From positions 1-49,135 of the IMG/VR virus record IMGVR_UViG_3300042894_001940: a stretch of 49,135 bases of DNA; one strand, written 5' to 3'. Below the pieces are notes generated by a model, which saw only the letters and a list, made by a program, of their open reading frames with translations, had not been told where the DNA came from and did no database searches. This document shows, in pieces, positions 38,660-46,608 of the stretch; positions within the stretch are counted from its first letter, which is position 1; the number at the start of each line of letters is the position of its first letter. Made by a program: the position numbers and the translations under genes. This stretch comes from a virus.

Positions 38660-39008
38660 TCATAACCTTAATATAATGATCAGCCAACAACAGAATCAAT
38701 TGTTTTACCGACTCCTCAGTCACTTCAAGATAAGGATCAAATTCTAACCCATATAATCTATCGCCATCGACGTAATTACCTATTGCATACTTAGAACCAG
38801 ACTTACCTATTTTTCTAACAATAGTATCGACTCCTCCAGATCTTTTCACAACTTCAAACTTTCCAAATACATCACCTTCAGAAAACTCTCCATAATGTTT
38901 CTGGAGCATCATTAGAAAGATGGGAATATGTTTAAACTTAACAATAATACTATCAACACCTTCAGTAATAATGATTCGCTTCTTTGTTGAGTGTGTTTCG
39001 ATATTCAT
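38646..39008 (-). CDS. Unknown 120-residue protein
   Basis: Beta-rich first half (RIIITEGVDSIIVKF) and a helical acidic C-terminus. Between DNA ligase and small operon genes. No family recognised. Confidence 0.65.
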   Translation of the reverse strand: MNIETHSTKKRIIITEGVDSIIVKFKHIPIFLMMLQKHYGEFSEGDVFGKFEVVKRSGGVDTIVRKIGKSGSKYAIGNYVDGDRLYGLEFDPYLEVTEESVKQLILLLADHYIKVMNEEN

Positions 39009-39017
39009 AATATTTTC

Positions 39018-40301
39018 CTATTTAATGTGGTCTAATGTATCAGCAGTATCACGGTCAATTCTTACTTCTAAGTATCTAGGAAGGAATAGTGACCAAGTAT
39101 CAGTACCTTTCGAACTAATTTTAGCATTGTATTTTACTTCAATAATTTTACCGAGGAAATCTCCATTGAGTCTATCATCATCATTCAGACCAGAACCAAC
39201 ATTGACTTTCAAAAGGCCATCTTCAGATTCACAAATAAGAGCACCAATCTGACCTTCATACTTAGTACCTTCATTACCTTGCTGAATTCCTACTACTCGG
39301 AGAGAAGTAGTTTCTTCACCTTTGAATTTAACTTGAGTCTGTGATCTTTTAGGTTCCCAAATAGTATCAGTATTTTTAAGAATGATACCTTCATATCCTT
39401 TAGAGTAGTAATTCTCATATACAGTTTTTGCTTCATCTAATGATTTGACCTCTACACTTGGAACTAGATTAATTTTACCACGAAGATTCAGACTAATGAG
39501 ACGATTATATCTGTGAACGTAAATCATTTCTTCTTTACCCTTCACCCAATTATCGTAGGAAATAATATCCCATACAGTCATAGTAATCAATTCAGCTTCT
39601 TCAGGAGTAATCGTACCTTTGTTAGCTTTATTCAGAATACCGTTACCGATTGCACGAGGAACCACCACACCCCATTTAGTAACCAACAATTCTCCATCAA
39701 ATACTACATTCATACCACGAGCAGCATCTAGGAATTCTTGCTCAAGATTTCCTAACAAATCAAATGTCTTACCATTACGAGAATAAAAAGTAACTGCACC
39801 ATTGTAAACTACAACATTACATCTCAACCCATCCATCTTGAGTTGAGCCATAGCAGGATACTTGATTTTAGCAAGTACTTTGTCGTTCATTGGAGAACAC
39901 AACATAACGTCAAAGGTAGGAATCAAATCCTTCCACACTTTGTTAATAGTAGGAACACCAATACCACAATCAAGGTCCTTCTTAATAATCAACTCGATTA
40001 CTTTAGCATCATCAACAGAAACGTCAGAAAGGATATTAGATAAGACTTCGATTGCTTTATTACCAGTCACTTTACGATCAGCAAGATCATTCATACGTTC
40101 CAATGCTTCAACCAACTCAATGTTGTTTCCATTGGTAGAATAAGCAGGAATCTTACGTTGGTAGTAATTGATATGAGAAGCAAAGGTTCTCACGAGAACA
40201 GATTTGAGTAAACTGTTATCTACATGACTTTTCAAGATAGACTCTTTGTCTAATCTTGATGATGTAGATTTAAGTTCATTAATGATAGGATAGATGCTCA
40301 T
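39018..40301 (-). CDS. 30: ATP-dependent DNA ligase (gp30-like)
   Basis: ATG 40301 after GAAGAGGAATTACAAA. The 427-residue protein has the ligase motifs in order: I QLKMDGLRC (adenylated Lys), III VVFDGELLV, IV YEGIILKN and V TQVKFKG, then an OB-type domain. It seals nicks during replication and repair. First gene behind promoter copy 13. Confidence 0.95.
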   Translation of the reverse strand: MSIYPIINELKSTSSRLDKESILKSHVDNSLLKSVLVRTFASHINYYQRKIPAYSTNGNNIELVEALERMNDLADRKVTGNKAIEVLSNILSDVSVDDAKVIELIIKKDLDCGIGVPTINKVWKDLIPTFDVMLCSPMNDKVLAKIKYPAMAQLKMDGLRCNVVVYNGAVTFYSRNGKTFDLLGNLEQEFLDAARGMNVVFDGELLVTKWGVVVPRAIGNGILNKANKGTITPEEAELITMTVWDIISYDNWVKGKEEMIYVHRYNRLISLNLRGKINLVPSVEVKSLDEAKTVYENYYSKGYEGIILKNTDTIWEPKRSQTQVKFKGEETTSLRVVGIQQGNEGTKYEGQIGALICESEDGLLKVNVGSGLNDDDRLNGDFLGKIIEVKYNAKISSKGTDTWSLFLPRYLEVRIDRDTADTLDHIK

Positions 40302-40338
40302 TTTGTAATTCCTCTTCAAGTTTTATTAAGTTACGGCT

Positions 40339-40367
40339 ATTGTCCCACGTCCTTGTGGAAAGGTCAA
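40339..40367 (-). promoter_or_regulatory. Repeated early promoter, copy 13
   Basis: Minus-strand TTGACC (40362-40367), 17 bases, GACAAT (40339-40344), AGCCGTAAC. Spacer dyad CCAC / GTGG. Confidence 0.8.
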
Positions 40368-40370
40368 CAA

Positions 40371-40724
40371 TTATGTATTAGAAATCCAATCTTGTTCTAC
40401 TGTAAGGAAACTTGGAATCTCTGGAGTTCTTTTGTATTCCCACCACTCAGAACCATCATACTCTGCTCGTTCCATCCAGGATCCATCATCAAAATACACT
40501 TCACCATGCAGCTCTTGACTACCATACCCATCATCATAGTTAAAATCTAAATCTTTCATAAAGGACTCTAACTCATATTGTTCAAAACCTACTGGTAAGT
40601 AAGCGTGAGCACTAGACACCTCTGAAAATCTTTTGTATGATACCCAAGCACACTTTACAGATACTGAATATTTTTTAGTAATATCATCAAGAGCATCAAC
40701 AAGTTCTTTCTTTGCATTTATCAT
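40371..40724 (-). CDS. Unknown 117-residue acidic protein
   Basis: Aromatic, acidic protein (FNYDDGYGSQELHGEVYFDD, WWEYKRTPEIPSF). Abuts the upstream gene with no gap. No family recognised. Confidence 0.7.
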   Translation of the reverse strand: MINAKKELVDALDDITKKYSVSVKCAWVSYKRFSEVSSAHAYLPVGFEQYELESFMKDLDFNYDDGYGSQELHGEVYFDDGSWMERAEYDGSEWWEYKRTPEIPSFLTVEQDWISNT

Positions 40725-41078
40725 TTAAGCCACCAATACGAATTCAGGAGAGAAGTATTCACGTTCAGCAATAGGATCTTGGATGTCTTCTAAGTAATCG
40801 CCATTGAATTTAGTACCAAACACCATTTCTTTGAAGTTATCTTTCAGGAATTGTGTAGCAAAATCAGAGAACGATAAGTCGTGGCTGTTGTATGCATAGT
40901 TGAACTCTACACATCTTTCAACGCGATTTGCTTCAACTTCAATTTCTTCTACTGAAGTGATGTTAGCATTTTTCATTCTAGCAAAAGCAATCACTTTGAA
41001 TGCTTGTTCTAGTTGTTTGTTAGAAGTTTGTTGGAAAGCTGGAGTAGCCGAAACAAATTTAGTAGTACCTTTTCTCAT
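40725..41078 (-). CDS. Unknown early protein, 117 residues
   Basis: Starts MRKGTTKFVSATPAFQQTSN, followed by a helical charged core. First gene behind promoter copy 14. Function unknown. Confidence 0.7.
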   Translation of the reverse strand: MRKGTTKFVSATPAFQQTSNKQLEQAFKVIAFARMKNANITSVEEIEVEANRVERCVEFNYAYNSHDLSFSDFATQFLKDNFKEMVFGTKFNGDYLEDIQDPIAEREYFSPEFVLVA

Positions 41079-41134
41079 TTTATAATTCCTATATCAAGTT
41101 TAAATTTGTTAACCCGATTGGTTAACTTACGGCT

Positions 41135-41162
41135 ATTATCCATCAATTGATGGAAAGGTCAA
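41135..41162 (-). promoter_or_regulatory. Repeated early promoter, copy 14
   Basis: Minus-strand TTGACC (41157-41162), 16 bases, GATAAT (41135-41140). The spacer holds the 16-base palindrome TCCATCAATTGATGGA; a perfect GTTAACC dyad follows at 41108-41126. Confidence 0.85.
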
Positions 41163-41170
41163 CACTTTAT

Positions 41171-41383
41171 TTAAATAATTTCACATCTTTTTATTAAAAT
41201 ATCCATCTGAGCTTTAGTCAGATTCATATCTTTCAACATATTGCTGAAAGCAGATTCGTAGTAACCAGTGACATAAGCATAGTTCACTGTTTTATCAACA
41301 TTCCAACTAGCATTTCGAGATGATTCTTTTGCATTTTCAAATAATGCATCTAAACTTGCTTGGATTTGTTGTTCTTTGTTCAT
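41171..41383 (-). CDS. Unknown early protein, 70 residues
   Basis: Helical protein (MNKEQQIQASLDALFENAKE), sole gene between promoter copies 14 and 15, with the repeated leader. Function unknown. Confidence 0.7.
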   Translation of the reverse strand: MNKEQQIQASLDALFENAKESSRNASWNVDKTVNYAYVTGYYESAFSNMLKDMNLTKAQMDILIKRCEII

Positions 41384-41419
41384 TTTATAATTCCTCTTCA
41401 ATTTATTTAACTTACGGCC

Positions 41420-41447
41420 ATTATCCTTGATTATAGGAAAAGGTCAA
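41420..41447 (-). promoter_or_regulatory. Repeated early promoter, copy 15
   Basis: Minus-strand TTGACC (41442-41447), 16 bases, GATAAT (41420-41425), GGCCGTAAGTTAA. Confidence 0.85.
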
Positions 41448-41504
41448 CACTTTTATTATATCATTTGAAGAAATTAATTATCAATGAAATATTGATAATA
41501 AGAA

Positions 41505-41523
41505 AGCCAGCACGAGGCTGGCT
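41505..41523 (-). terminator. Intrinsic terminator after GNAT gene
   Basis: AGCCAGC / GCTGGCT stem with a 5-base loop overlaps the stop codon end and is followed on the minus strand by TTCTTATT. Confidence 0.8.
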
Positions 41524-42022
41524 ATTTGAATACGAGGTATTGGATATCGTTTATCATAGTTAGGTGTGATATCGATAATCCTAGCTTCTCTGCGAGTCTG
41601 ATAGAAGCAGTATTCTTTGCATCTACATGATAAGTGATAGGATTATATTGGTCCATGAAGAGTCTGCATGATTCATAAGCAATCCCTTGATTTCTGTATC
41701 GTCTCAGAATTATAATTGAACCAATTTTGTAATATTGGAAATCCTCAACTTCAAAGTGGAATTTCTCTTCTTCTGTGAATGTATTTCGGGGGAATGATAA
41801 TCCTACTGGATCGTCATTGTACTTGATCACCATCATTGGCATTTGAGCTTCGTCCAACAATCGCTCTAGTAATCTTTTTCTAAGTCTAAATTCCAGAACT
41901 CTGTCTGGTATATAGTGTATTCTATCAAACCAGTCTCTACCAGTAAATTCAGATTCAAAAAATTCTCTATAGATTGGTAGAAACTTCGAATCATAATCAT
42001 AGGTAAATTCTATGGTAACCAT
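41522..42022 (-). CDS. GNAT-family acetyltransferase
   Basis: The 166-residue protein has the acetyl-CoA loop RRYRNQGIAYESC (motif RxxGIA) and DAKNTASIRLAEKLGLSI as motif B. The acceptor is unknown; host RNA polymerase or toxins are possible. It ends at a terminator, closing the operon that begins upstream of 48907. Confidence 0.75.
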   Translation of the reverse strand: MVTIEFTYDYDSKFLPIYREFFESEFTGRDWFDRIHYIPDRVLEFRLRKRLLERLLDEAQMPMMVIKYNDDPVGLSFPRNTFTEEEKFHFEVEDFQYYKIGSIIILRRYRNQGIAYESCRLFMDQYNPITYHVDAKNTASIRLAEKLGLSISHLTMINDIQYLVFK

Positions 42023-42025
42023 AGG

Positions 42026-42193
42026 CTACTCCTTGATTCTGTTAGCTTCCTTACTTCTCCGAATGGTCTCTTCACTAAAGAAATCTGGGTGGTAGTTTCC
42101 ATCCTTATCCAGAATCTTTGCCTTATAGAGCAACTCCATCCTCTGCTCCTTAGTTAGGAATTCGTATATCTTAATTCCATCAATATTTATCAT
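42026..42193 (-). CDS. Unknown 55-residue protein
   Basis: MINIDGIKIYEFLTKEQRME; ATG overlaps the upstream TGA. Helical, charged. No family recognised. Confidence 0.6.
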   Translation of the reverse strand: MINIDGIKIYEFLTKEQRMELLYKAKILDKDGNYHPDFFSEETIRRSKEANRIKE

Positions 42194-42621
42194 TTGAATA
42201 ATGTCCGTACATGATTTCTGTGTATTTTTCCACCAACAAAGGCATTGTACCATTTGTCTGGTTGAATTAGTACTTCATTAATAATCTGTTCTTTCATTTC
42301 AAGATAGGAGCATTCACCTTTGGTTTGGCAGAAGTGAATAATTTCACGAGTGAATTTATCTTCTCCTAGTGCTTTAACGTCGTTCTGGAGTTCTAAGGAA
42401 GATGACCAATAAGTTCTCCAATCGGAGTCAACTTTAGTTTTGATACGTTTCTTCTTTTTCTCACCAGACTTTAGAGTGACTGTCTTGATGGAAGTTTTAG
42501 CAAACTTTGCTAGCTTCTTTCCAATATACTGGCGACCATCTACCAGATTAGTGATTAGGTAAACAAATCCTTCACAATCTGGTAGCTCGGTCACTGGATT
42601 ACCATTATAGGTCCAACTCAT
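42190..42621 (-). CDS. GIY-YIG-like phage nuclease-domain protein
   Basis: The 143-residue protein starts MSWTYNGNPVTELPDCEGFV and has GFVYLITNLVDGRQYIGKK, a GIY-YIG-type core, with a basic insertion. It is a conserved single-domain phage protein, in the operon and on the same strand as neighbours, so not obviously a mobile homing gene. Activity is not proven. Confidence 0.65.
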   Translation of the reverse strand: MSWTYNGNPVTELPDCEGFVYLITNLVDGRQYIGKKLAKFAKTSIKTVTLKSGEKKKKRIKTKVDSDWRTYWSSSLELQNDVKALGEDKFTREIIHFCQTKGECSYLEMKEQIINEVLIQPDKWYNAFVGGKIHRNHVRTLFK

Positions 42622-42767
42622 TCGTCCTCTAGGCCATCGTCATCATGCAAGATAGGACTACCGCATACCGGACAATAGATAACGTCATTCTTCTCGACGC
42701 CATCTGTTCTTATAGTTACCATTCCTTGTGTTTCACATGAATCACAATCAAACATTTGTTTTATCAT
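42618..42767 (-). CDS. 49-residue zinc-ribbon protein
   Basis: CDSC near residue 8 and CPVCG near residue 32 form a four-Cys zinc ribbon, with an acidic tail. Similar short proteins occur in marine T4-like phages. Function unknown. Confidence 0.7.
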   Translation of the reverse strand: MIKQMFDCDSCETQGMVTIRTDGVEKNDVIYCPVCGSPILHDDDGLEDE

Positions 42768-42771
42768 CTTT

Positions 42772-43197
42772 CTACTTCCCTGTTATACTACACCAAGACT
42801 CTTTCTTTTCTCCAAAGTAAGGTCGAGCATAGCCTTGTTTAATTAATTCTTCAGATAGCAATTTGCCATCCAATATTACGTCACCTAATACTCGTCCACC
42901 AAATTTATCCCATTCTTTAATAGAGACTTGATGAACTTTAGAACTAGCAACCAATCGTTTTGTGAATTCTGTAGCTGAATTACCTTTACTAGCTTCAATA
43001 GTACAATGAGCTCTGAATCCTTTCTCAGGAGTATCAACACCTAATACCCGAAGCGATAATACAGGTTTCAGTGGTTTGGGTAAGAATTCTGCTTTGAATT
43101 CTACAGTATCCCCATCAATGACTCTAGTGATGGGGAAGTTATAAACCTCGGCCGAAACCGAGGAGCTTAACAGTAATAATAAAAATAATTTCTTCAT
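42772..43197 (-). CDS. Secreted staphylococcal-nuclease-like protein
   Basis: The 141-residue product from ATG 43197 has a clear signal peptide (MKKLFLLLLLSSSVSA) and an SNase domain: ITRVIDGDTVEF, LRVLGVDTPEK, DKFGGRVLGDVIL with the catalytic Arg, and GYARPYFG. It would degrade DNA or RNA in the periplasm or outside. An exported phage nuclease could block competing phage DNA or scavenge nucleotides; that is inference. Confidence 0.85.
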   Translation of the reverse strand: MKKLFLLLLLSSSVSAEVYNFPITRVIDGDTVEFKAEFLPKPLKPVLSLRVLGVDTPEKGFRAHCTIEASKGNSATEFTKRLVASSKVHQVSIKEWDKFGGRVLGDVILDGKLLSEELIKQGYARPYFGEKKESWCSITGK

Positions 43198-43433
43198 AAA
43201 GTTTTCCAACCAGTTTCAGTTCGAACCTTAACAGGATCTTCCGTCTCGATCCAAACCTTAGCACCACAGGATAATGGATCATCTGGCTTATATATCACCT
43301 TCCCATTTACAAAATCAACTTCATGGCCATACAAGTTCTCCTTGTATGTCTTACACGTGATAACAGGATTACGTTCTCCTGATTTAGCATTAGCTTTAAT
43401 CACGTGTTGGTTAATGTGAATGATTCGTTTCAT
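43194..43433 (-). CDS. Conserved phage protein, 79 residues
   Basis: MKRIIHINQHVIKANAKSGE and NLYGHEVDFVNGKVIYKPDD with LSCGAKVWIETED is a pattern common in tailed phages. Function unknown. Overlaps the nuclease gene by 4 bases. Confidence 0.75.
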   Translation of the reverse strand: MKRIIHINQHVIKANAKSGERNPVITCKTYKENLYGHEVDFVNGKVIYKPDDPLSCGAKVWIETEDPVKVRTETGWKTL

Positions 43434-43436
43434 AAA

Positions 43437-44432
43437 TCAACCATGGCACGAAATGCACTCGGATTTATTAGTTTGCACTCCACTTTCTGATCGAATATAG
43501 TACAGACTTTTAATGTATGGGTCCAAAAATGCCATCTTATGAACTGAACTAATATACTCTTCAGTCTCTTCAGAACTAAAGAACAGATTGATACTTTGAG
43601 CTTGATCAATATACTTCTGACGTACTGAAGCCAATCTAATGATCTGAGTTTGGTCAATTTCAAAAGCAGTCTTGAACACTAACTTCTCTTCGTCAGTAAG
43701 CCAATCAACGTGCTGTACTGAACCTTTATGATTGATAATGTCCTTCACTACTTCTTCAGAATAAACGTCCTTCTCTTTCATTAGTTTGAGTAAGGTAGGA
43801 TTCACTCGATCAATCTTTCCAGCTGCAGTATTCTGTACGAAGGCGTTTTTGTATATTGGTTCAATGCCTTGGCTAACGGAACCACATATCAGAGCAGAAC
43901 TCAGGTTAGGAGCAATAGCAATTCTGTGAGTATTTCTTACACCATATCCTTTACACCATTCTGGTTCTCCAAATGCTGAAGCCATCCATTGAGAAGCTCT
44001 TAACGATTCATCATGAAGATGTTTGAAGATTTCTGTATTCTTCAGATTAGCTTCGAATGATTCAAATGCAATATTGTGTTCTTGGAGATATGTGTGGAAT
44101 CCTAACAATCCTAATCCTAGAGCTCGGCTTTTAGTAGCAAATCGTACTACCTTTTCCATCCCAGTAATTTTACTACCAATATTGATTAGGTCTTGATTCA
44201 CACAATCAAGAAATACTGTTGCATCAAATACCGCAGTAGTATCTTTCCACTCATCATAGAGAGAAGCATTCATTGATGATAATACGCAACTAAAGGTATG
44301 GTCGTCATCAGAGAACAATTGTATTTCTGAACAATTGTGTACCAATATGTCATTGGCAAAAAAATTATGATTATCTTCTACCGATATGTCATAAACGTCT
44401 TCTTCATAATCTAAATATTCAATTGCTATCAT
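43437..44432 (-). CDS. nrdA: NrdA C-terminal half fused to split-intein C fragment
   Basis: Residues 1-33 are an intein C fragment (VYDISVEDNHNFFANDILVHN spans the motif; it ends in VHN with the splicing His-Asn). Residue 34 is Cys, followed by SEIQLFSDDDHTFSCVLSSMN-type NrdA sequence and ending with the redox tail SECISCHG. With the partner gene at 45412 protein trans-splicing would give a class I reductase of about 568 residues. The +1 Cys corresponds to the SNLC(x)EI active-site cysteine. RBS AGAGGA. Confidence 0.9.
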   Translation of the reverse strand: MIAIEYLDYEEDVYDISVEDNHNFFANDILVHNCSEIQLFSDDDHTFSCVLSSMNASLYDEWKDTTAVFDATVFLDCVNQDLINIGSKITGMEKVVRFATKSRALGLGLLGFHTYLQEHNIAFESFEANLKNTEIFKHLHDESLRASQWMASAFGEPEWCKGYGVRNTHRIAIAPNLSSALICGSVSQGIEPIYKNAFVQNTAAGKIDRVNPTLLKLMKEKDVYSEEVVKDIINHKGSVQHVDWLTDEEKLVFKTAFEIDQTQIIRLASVRQKYIDQAQSINLFFSSEETEEYISSVHKMAFLDPYIKSLYYIRSESGVQTNKSECISCHG

Positions 44433-44441
44433 GTTATCCTC

Positions 44442-45356
44442 TTAAATATAATCTATAGGGTTTAAATCTTTACACCACTTTTGATGTATCTCACGCTTGT
44501 ATCCAGTTCGTTCTTCTACTATCGGAAATAGATCCTTTCCATAATTGAATCTATACTTGGACAAAGATTTTGGAAATTGTAAACCAGTTTTCAACATATA
44601 CACCTTTCTGAAAAATGCCAGTGATGGAATATTCTGCAACTTGTTGCTGAGTAGTATAAATTCTTGTAAAAACTCTTCGTTTGTTATACCACTAAACCTG
44701 CTATTATTTTCGCCATCCGTATTACTAGTAGCGCCACTCCAATCTTCAGTCAACCTTTCATCATTTATTGAACAATATATACGTTCACCTGTCACCTTAT
44801 TATAATATGTATGATTTCCTTTAGAATGATGAACCCATTCACCTGATAATATTTTTGGATGATTTTTATCAAAAGATCCCATTATATCTCCAGTAATTAC
44901 ACATTTAACTGGAAATGTGTCTTTCCTTGATTCAGAAATCCTTCTTATACCATCTTCAGTTTGCCATCCATGATTGTGTCGAAAATCTGAACTATTTTGT
45001 TTCATCCAGGCATAAGATGATCTTACCTTATTAGATATTATGGTAGGAATGCTTCCGTACCTTGGGTTAGTTTTGATGCCGTTTATAATACATCTAACTG
45101 CAACAAAATCGCCCCTATCACCATAGGCTTTATATCTCAATCTATGAGCAAACAAATGTTCTTCAGGCAATAATACTACTAAATTAGTGTCTATATCAGT
45201 TCCACCAACCGATCTCGGAATTATATGATGAACCTCTGTATATAATGAATCGTATTGTAATCTAAAGTCATGTTGATTGCGTTCTAACATCCTTTTTCTA
45301 GGATCAGTATTCTGGCAATGTGAAACAAATTCGTCGTATAATTTTTTATAATTCAT
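44442..45356 (-). CDS. Free-standing HNH homing endonuclease within split nrdA
   Basis: The 304-residue protein has an HNH core (TEVHHIIPRSVGGTDIDTNL, LPEEHLFAHRL; residues about 41-73) and a long C-terminal part probably for DNA recognition. It sits exactly between the intein N and C halves, as free-standing endonucleases do in fractured genes of phage metagenomes. It has its own late promoter inside an inverted repeat. It ends 9 bases before the C-half start. Confidence 0.85.
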   Translation of the reverse strand: MNYKKLYDEFVSHCQNTDPRKRMLERNQHDFRLQYDSLYTEVHHIIPRSVGGTDIDTNLVVLLPEEHLFAHRLRYKAYGDRGDFVAVRCIINGIKTNPRYGSIPTIISNKVRSSYAWMKQNSSDFRHNHGWQTEDGIRRISESRKDTFPVKCVITGDIMGSFDKNHPKILSGEWVHHSKGNHTYYNKVTGERIYCSINDERLTEDWSGATSNTDGENNSRFSGITNEEFLQEFILLSNKLQNIPSLAFFRKVYMLKTGLQFPKSLSKYRFNYGKDLFPIVEERTGYKREIHQKWCKDLNPIDYI

Positions 45357-45357
45357 A

Positions 45358-45399
45358 AAATCTCCTTTAATGATATAGTATTTATAATAAAGGAGATTT
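45358..45399 (-). promoter_or_regulatory. Late promoter inside a ribosome-site-masking inverted repeat
   Basis: Arms AAATCTCCTTTA and TAAAGGAGATTT (45388-45399 and 45358-45369 on the minus strand) pair perfectly over 12 bp. The 18-base loop contains TATAAATA (45379-45386). The downstream arm is the ribosome site of the HNH gene. Read-through RNA would mask it; RNA starting in the loop would not. This parallels known control of T4 intron endonuclease I-TevI. Confidence 0.75.
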
Positions 45400-45411
45400 C
45401 ACTACACAGAA

Positions 45412-46551
45412 CTATTTCAATAGCAGAATATCGTTTTCTTGAAGTTGGCTTGCTTCGACGTATCCTCTATTCTCAGTGAATACCTTATGACATGGAGTAC
45501 ATTTTATAAACTTGCCAGTCCGTTTATCTGTAATTTTCATGAGTTTTGCATTACGTCTCATCTGAGCGGACTTGGTAATTTTCTTCCACTCACCCACACC
45601 ACTTTCTACATTATACGACCAAACCTTCCAATTTTCAACATCATCATTTTTACCTAGGTAATTATTCAAACCTTCCATAGATACTTCAATCTCACCACTC
45701 ATATCACCTTTGATATTGATTCTAGTGTCGCCCGATAAACACAAGTTAGATGCCTTTACTGTAAGGCCCAAGTCTTTGTACATTTGAGGATTTTGGCGAT
45801 TTACTTTATCGATGAACTCAAAGTATCCTTTACCAGTAATCATTTTAAGTTTCAATGCTTTCTGATATCGTTCAATTGCGTCAGGATCTCCTGCTTCTAA
45901 TCTAGCAATGAACGCGTCAGTAACATTCCAACCAATATTAGCATCATCAGGTTGTTTGTTAATATAGTTAACTAATTCAAAGAAATCTGGGTGGTCAATT
46001 TCAATATAGCCAGCCCATGCTCCTCTACGTTGTGAACCTTGGCTAACGTCTCTCGACATTTGAACGTAATCTTTGAATACAGGAAGTACTCCAGAAGCAC
46101 TACCTTTAATGCCCGAGATTTTAGAACCTCTAGGTCTAATACCTCCCAAGTAACTAGAAGTACCAAATCCATTCTTTGAAAGAATAGCAGCTTCTGTTTG
46201 TGAGTTATAGAATGAGAAAATAGAATCTCCTACTACTCCTCCTGAACAAGAAACAGGACAACCAAATCCAGTACCCATATTAGACAATACAGGAGTCGAA
46301 GCTGCTAACCAACCGTTCCATAATAGATTGAAGAATTTAGTTTCCCATTCAGCAGGATTACTTGTATACGAAGCAGCATGACTAGCCACTCTTGTATATA
46401 CGGATTTCAAGTCTGGATGAGATGGAGTCAAGTAGCTACCTTTAAGCATCTGCCATGCAGCAGTAGTACACCAGTTAGGTAATAATCCTTGTTCTTGAAG
46501 GAGTTTACGTTCTTCACCTAATTCTTCATAAATTGATAATTCATTCACCAT
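45412..46551 (-). CDS. nrdA: NrdA N-terminal half fused to split-intein N fragment
   Basis: ATG 46551. Residues 1-270 are class I ribonucleotide reductase alpha subunit (ASTPVLSNMGTGFGCPVSC, SKNGFGTSSYLGGIRPRGS, QGSQRRGAWAGYIEIDHPDF), without an N-terminal ATP cone. Residues 271-379 are an intein N fragment: CLSGDTRINI, later KFIKCTPCHKVFTENRGYVE with the block B TxxH motif, ending LLLK. The extein ends KASNL. It reduces ribonucleotides with NrdB after trans-splicing. Confidence 0.92.
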   Translation of the reverse strand: MVNELSIYEELGEERKLLQEQGLLPNWCTTAAWQMLKGSYLTPSHPDLKSVYTRVASHAASYTSNPAEWETKFFNLLWNGWLAASTPVLSNMGTGFGCPVSCSGGVVGDSIFSFYNSQTEAAILSKNGFGTSSYLGGIRPRGSKISGIKGSASGVLPVFKDYVQMSRDVSQGSQRRGAWAGYIEIDHPDFFELVNYINKQPDDANIGWNVTDAFIARLEAGDPDAIERYQKALKLKMITGKGYFEFIDKVNRQNPQMYKDLGLTVKASNLCLSGDTRINIKGDMSGEIEVSMEGLNNYLGKNDDVENWKVWSYNVESGVGEWKKITKSAQMRRNAKLMKITDKRTGKFIKCTPCHKVFTENRGYVEASQLQENDILLLK

Positions 46552-46577
46552 GTAAAATTTCCTCAAGTTTTAATTTA

Positions 46578-46585
46578 TATAAATA
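46578..46585 (+). promoter_or_regulatory. Late promoter TATAAATA of second GIY-YIG gene
   Basis: Perfect plus-strand late box 84 bases before the start codon, the same distance (about 83) as at the first GIY-YIG gene. Confidence 0.7.
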
Positions 46586-46608
46586 CGTTATATGTAAAGC
46601 AAAAAGGT

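Noticed and set aside
11738-41401. Apparent conserved N-terminal peptide MKRNYKM or MKRIYIM on many proteins
   Set aside because: It is the ribosome-binding leader TTGAAGAGGAATTATAAA read in frame from TTG; the true starts are the ATG that follows.
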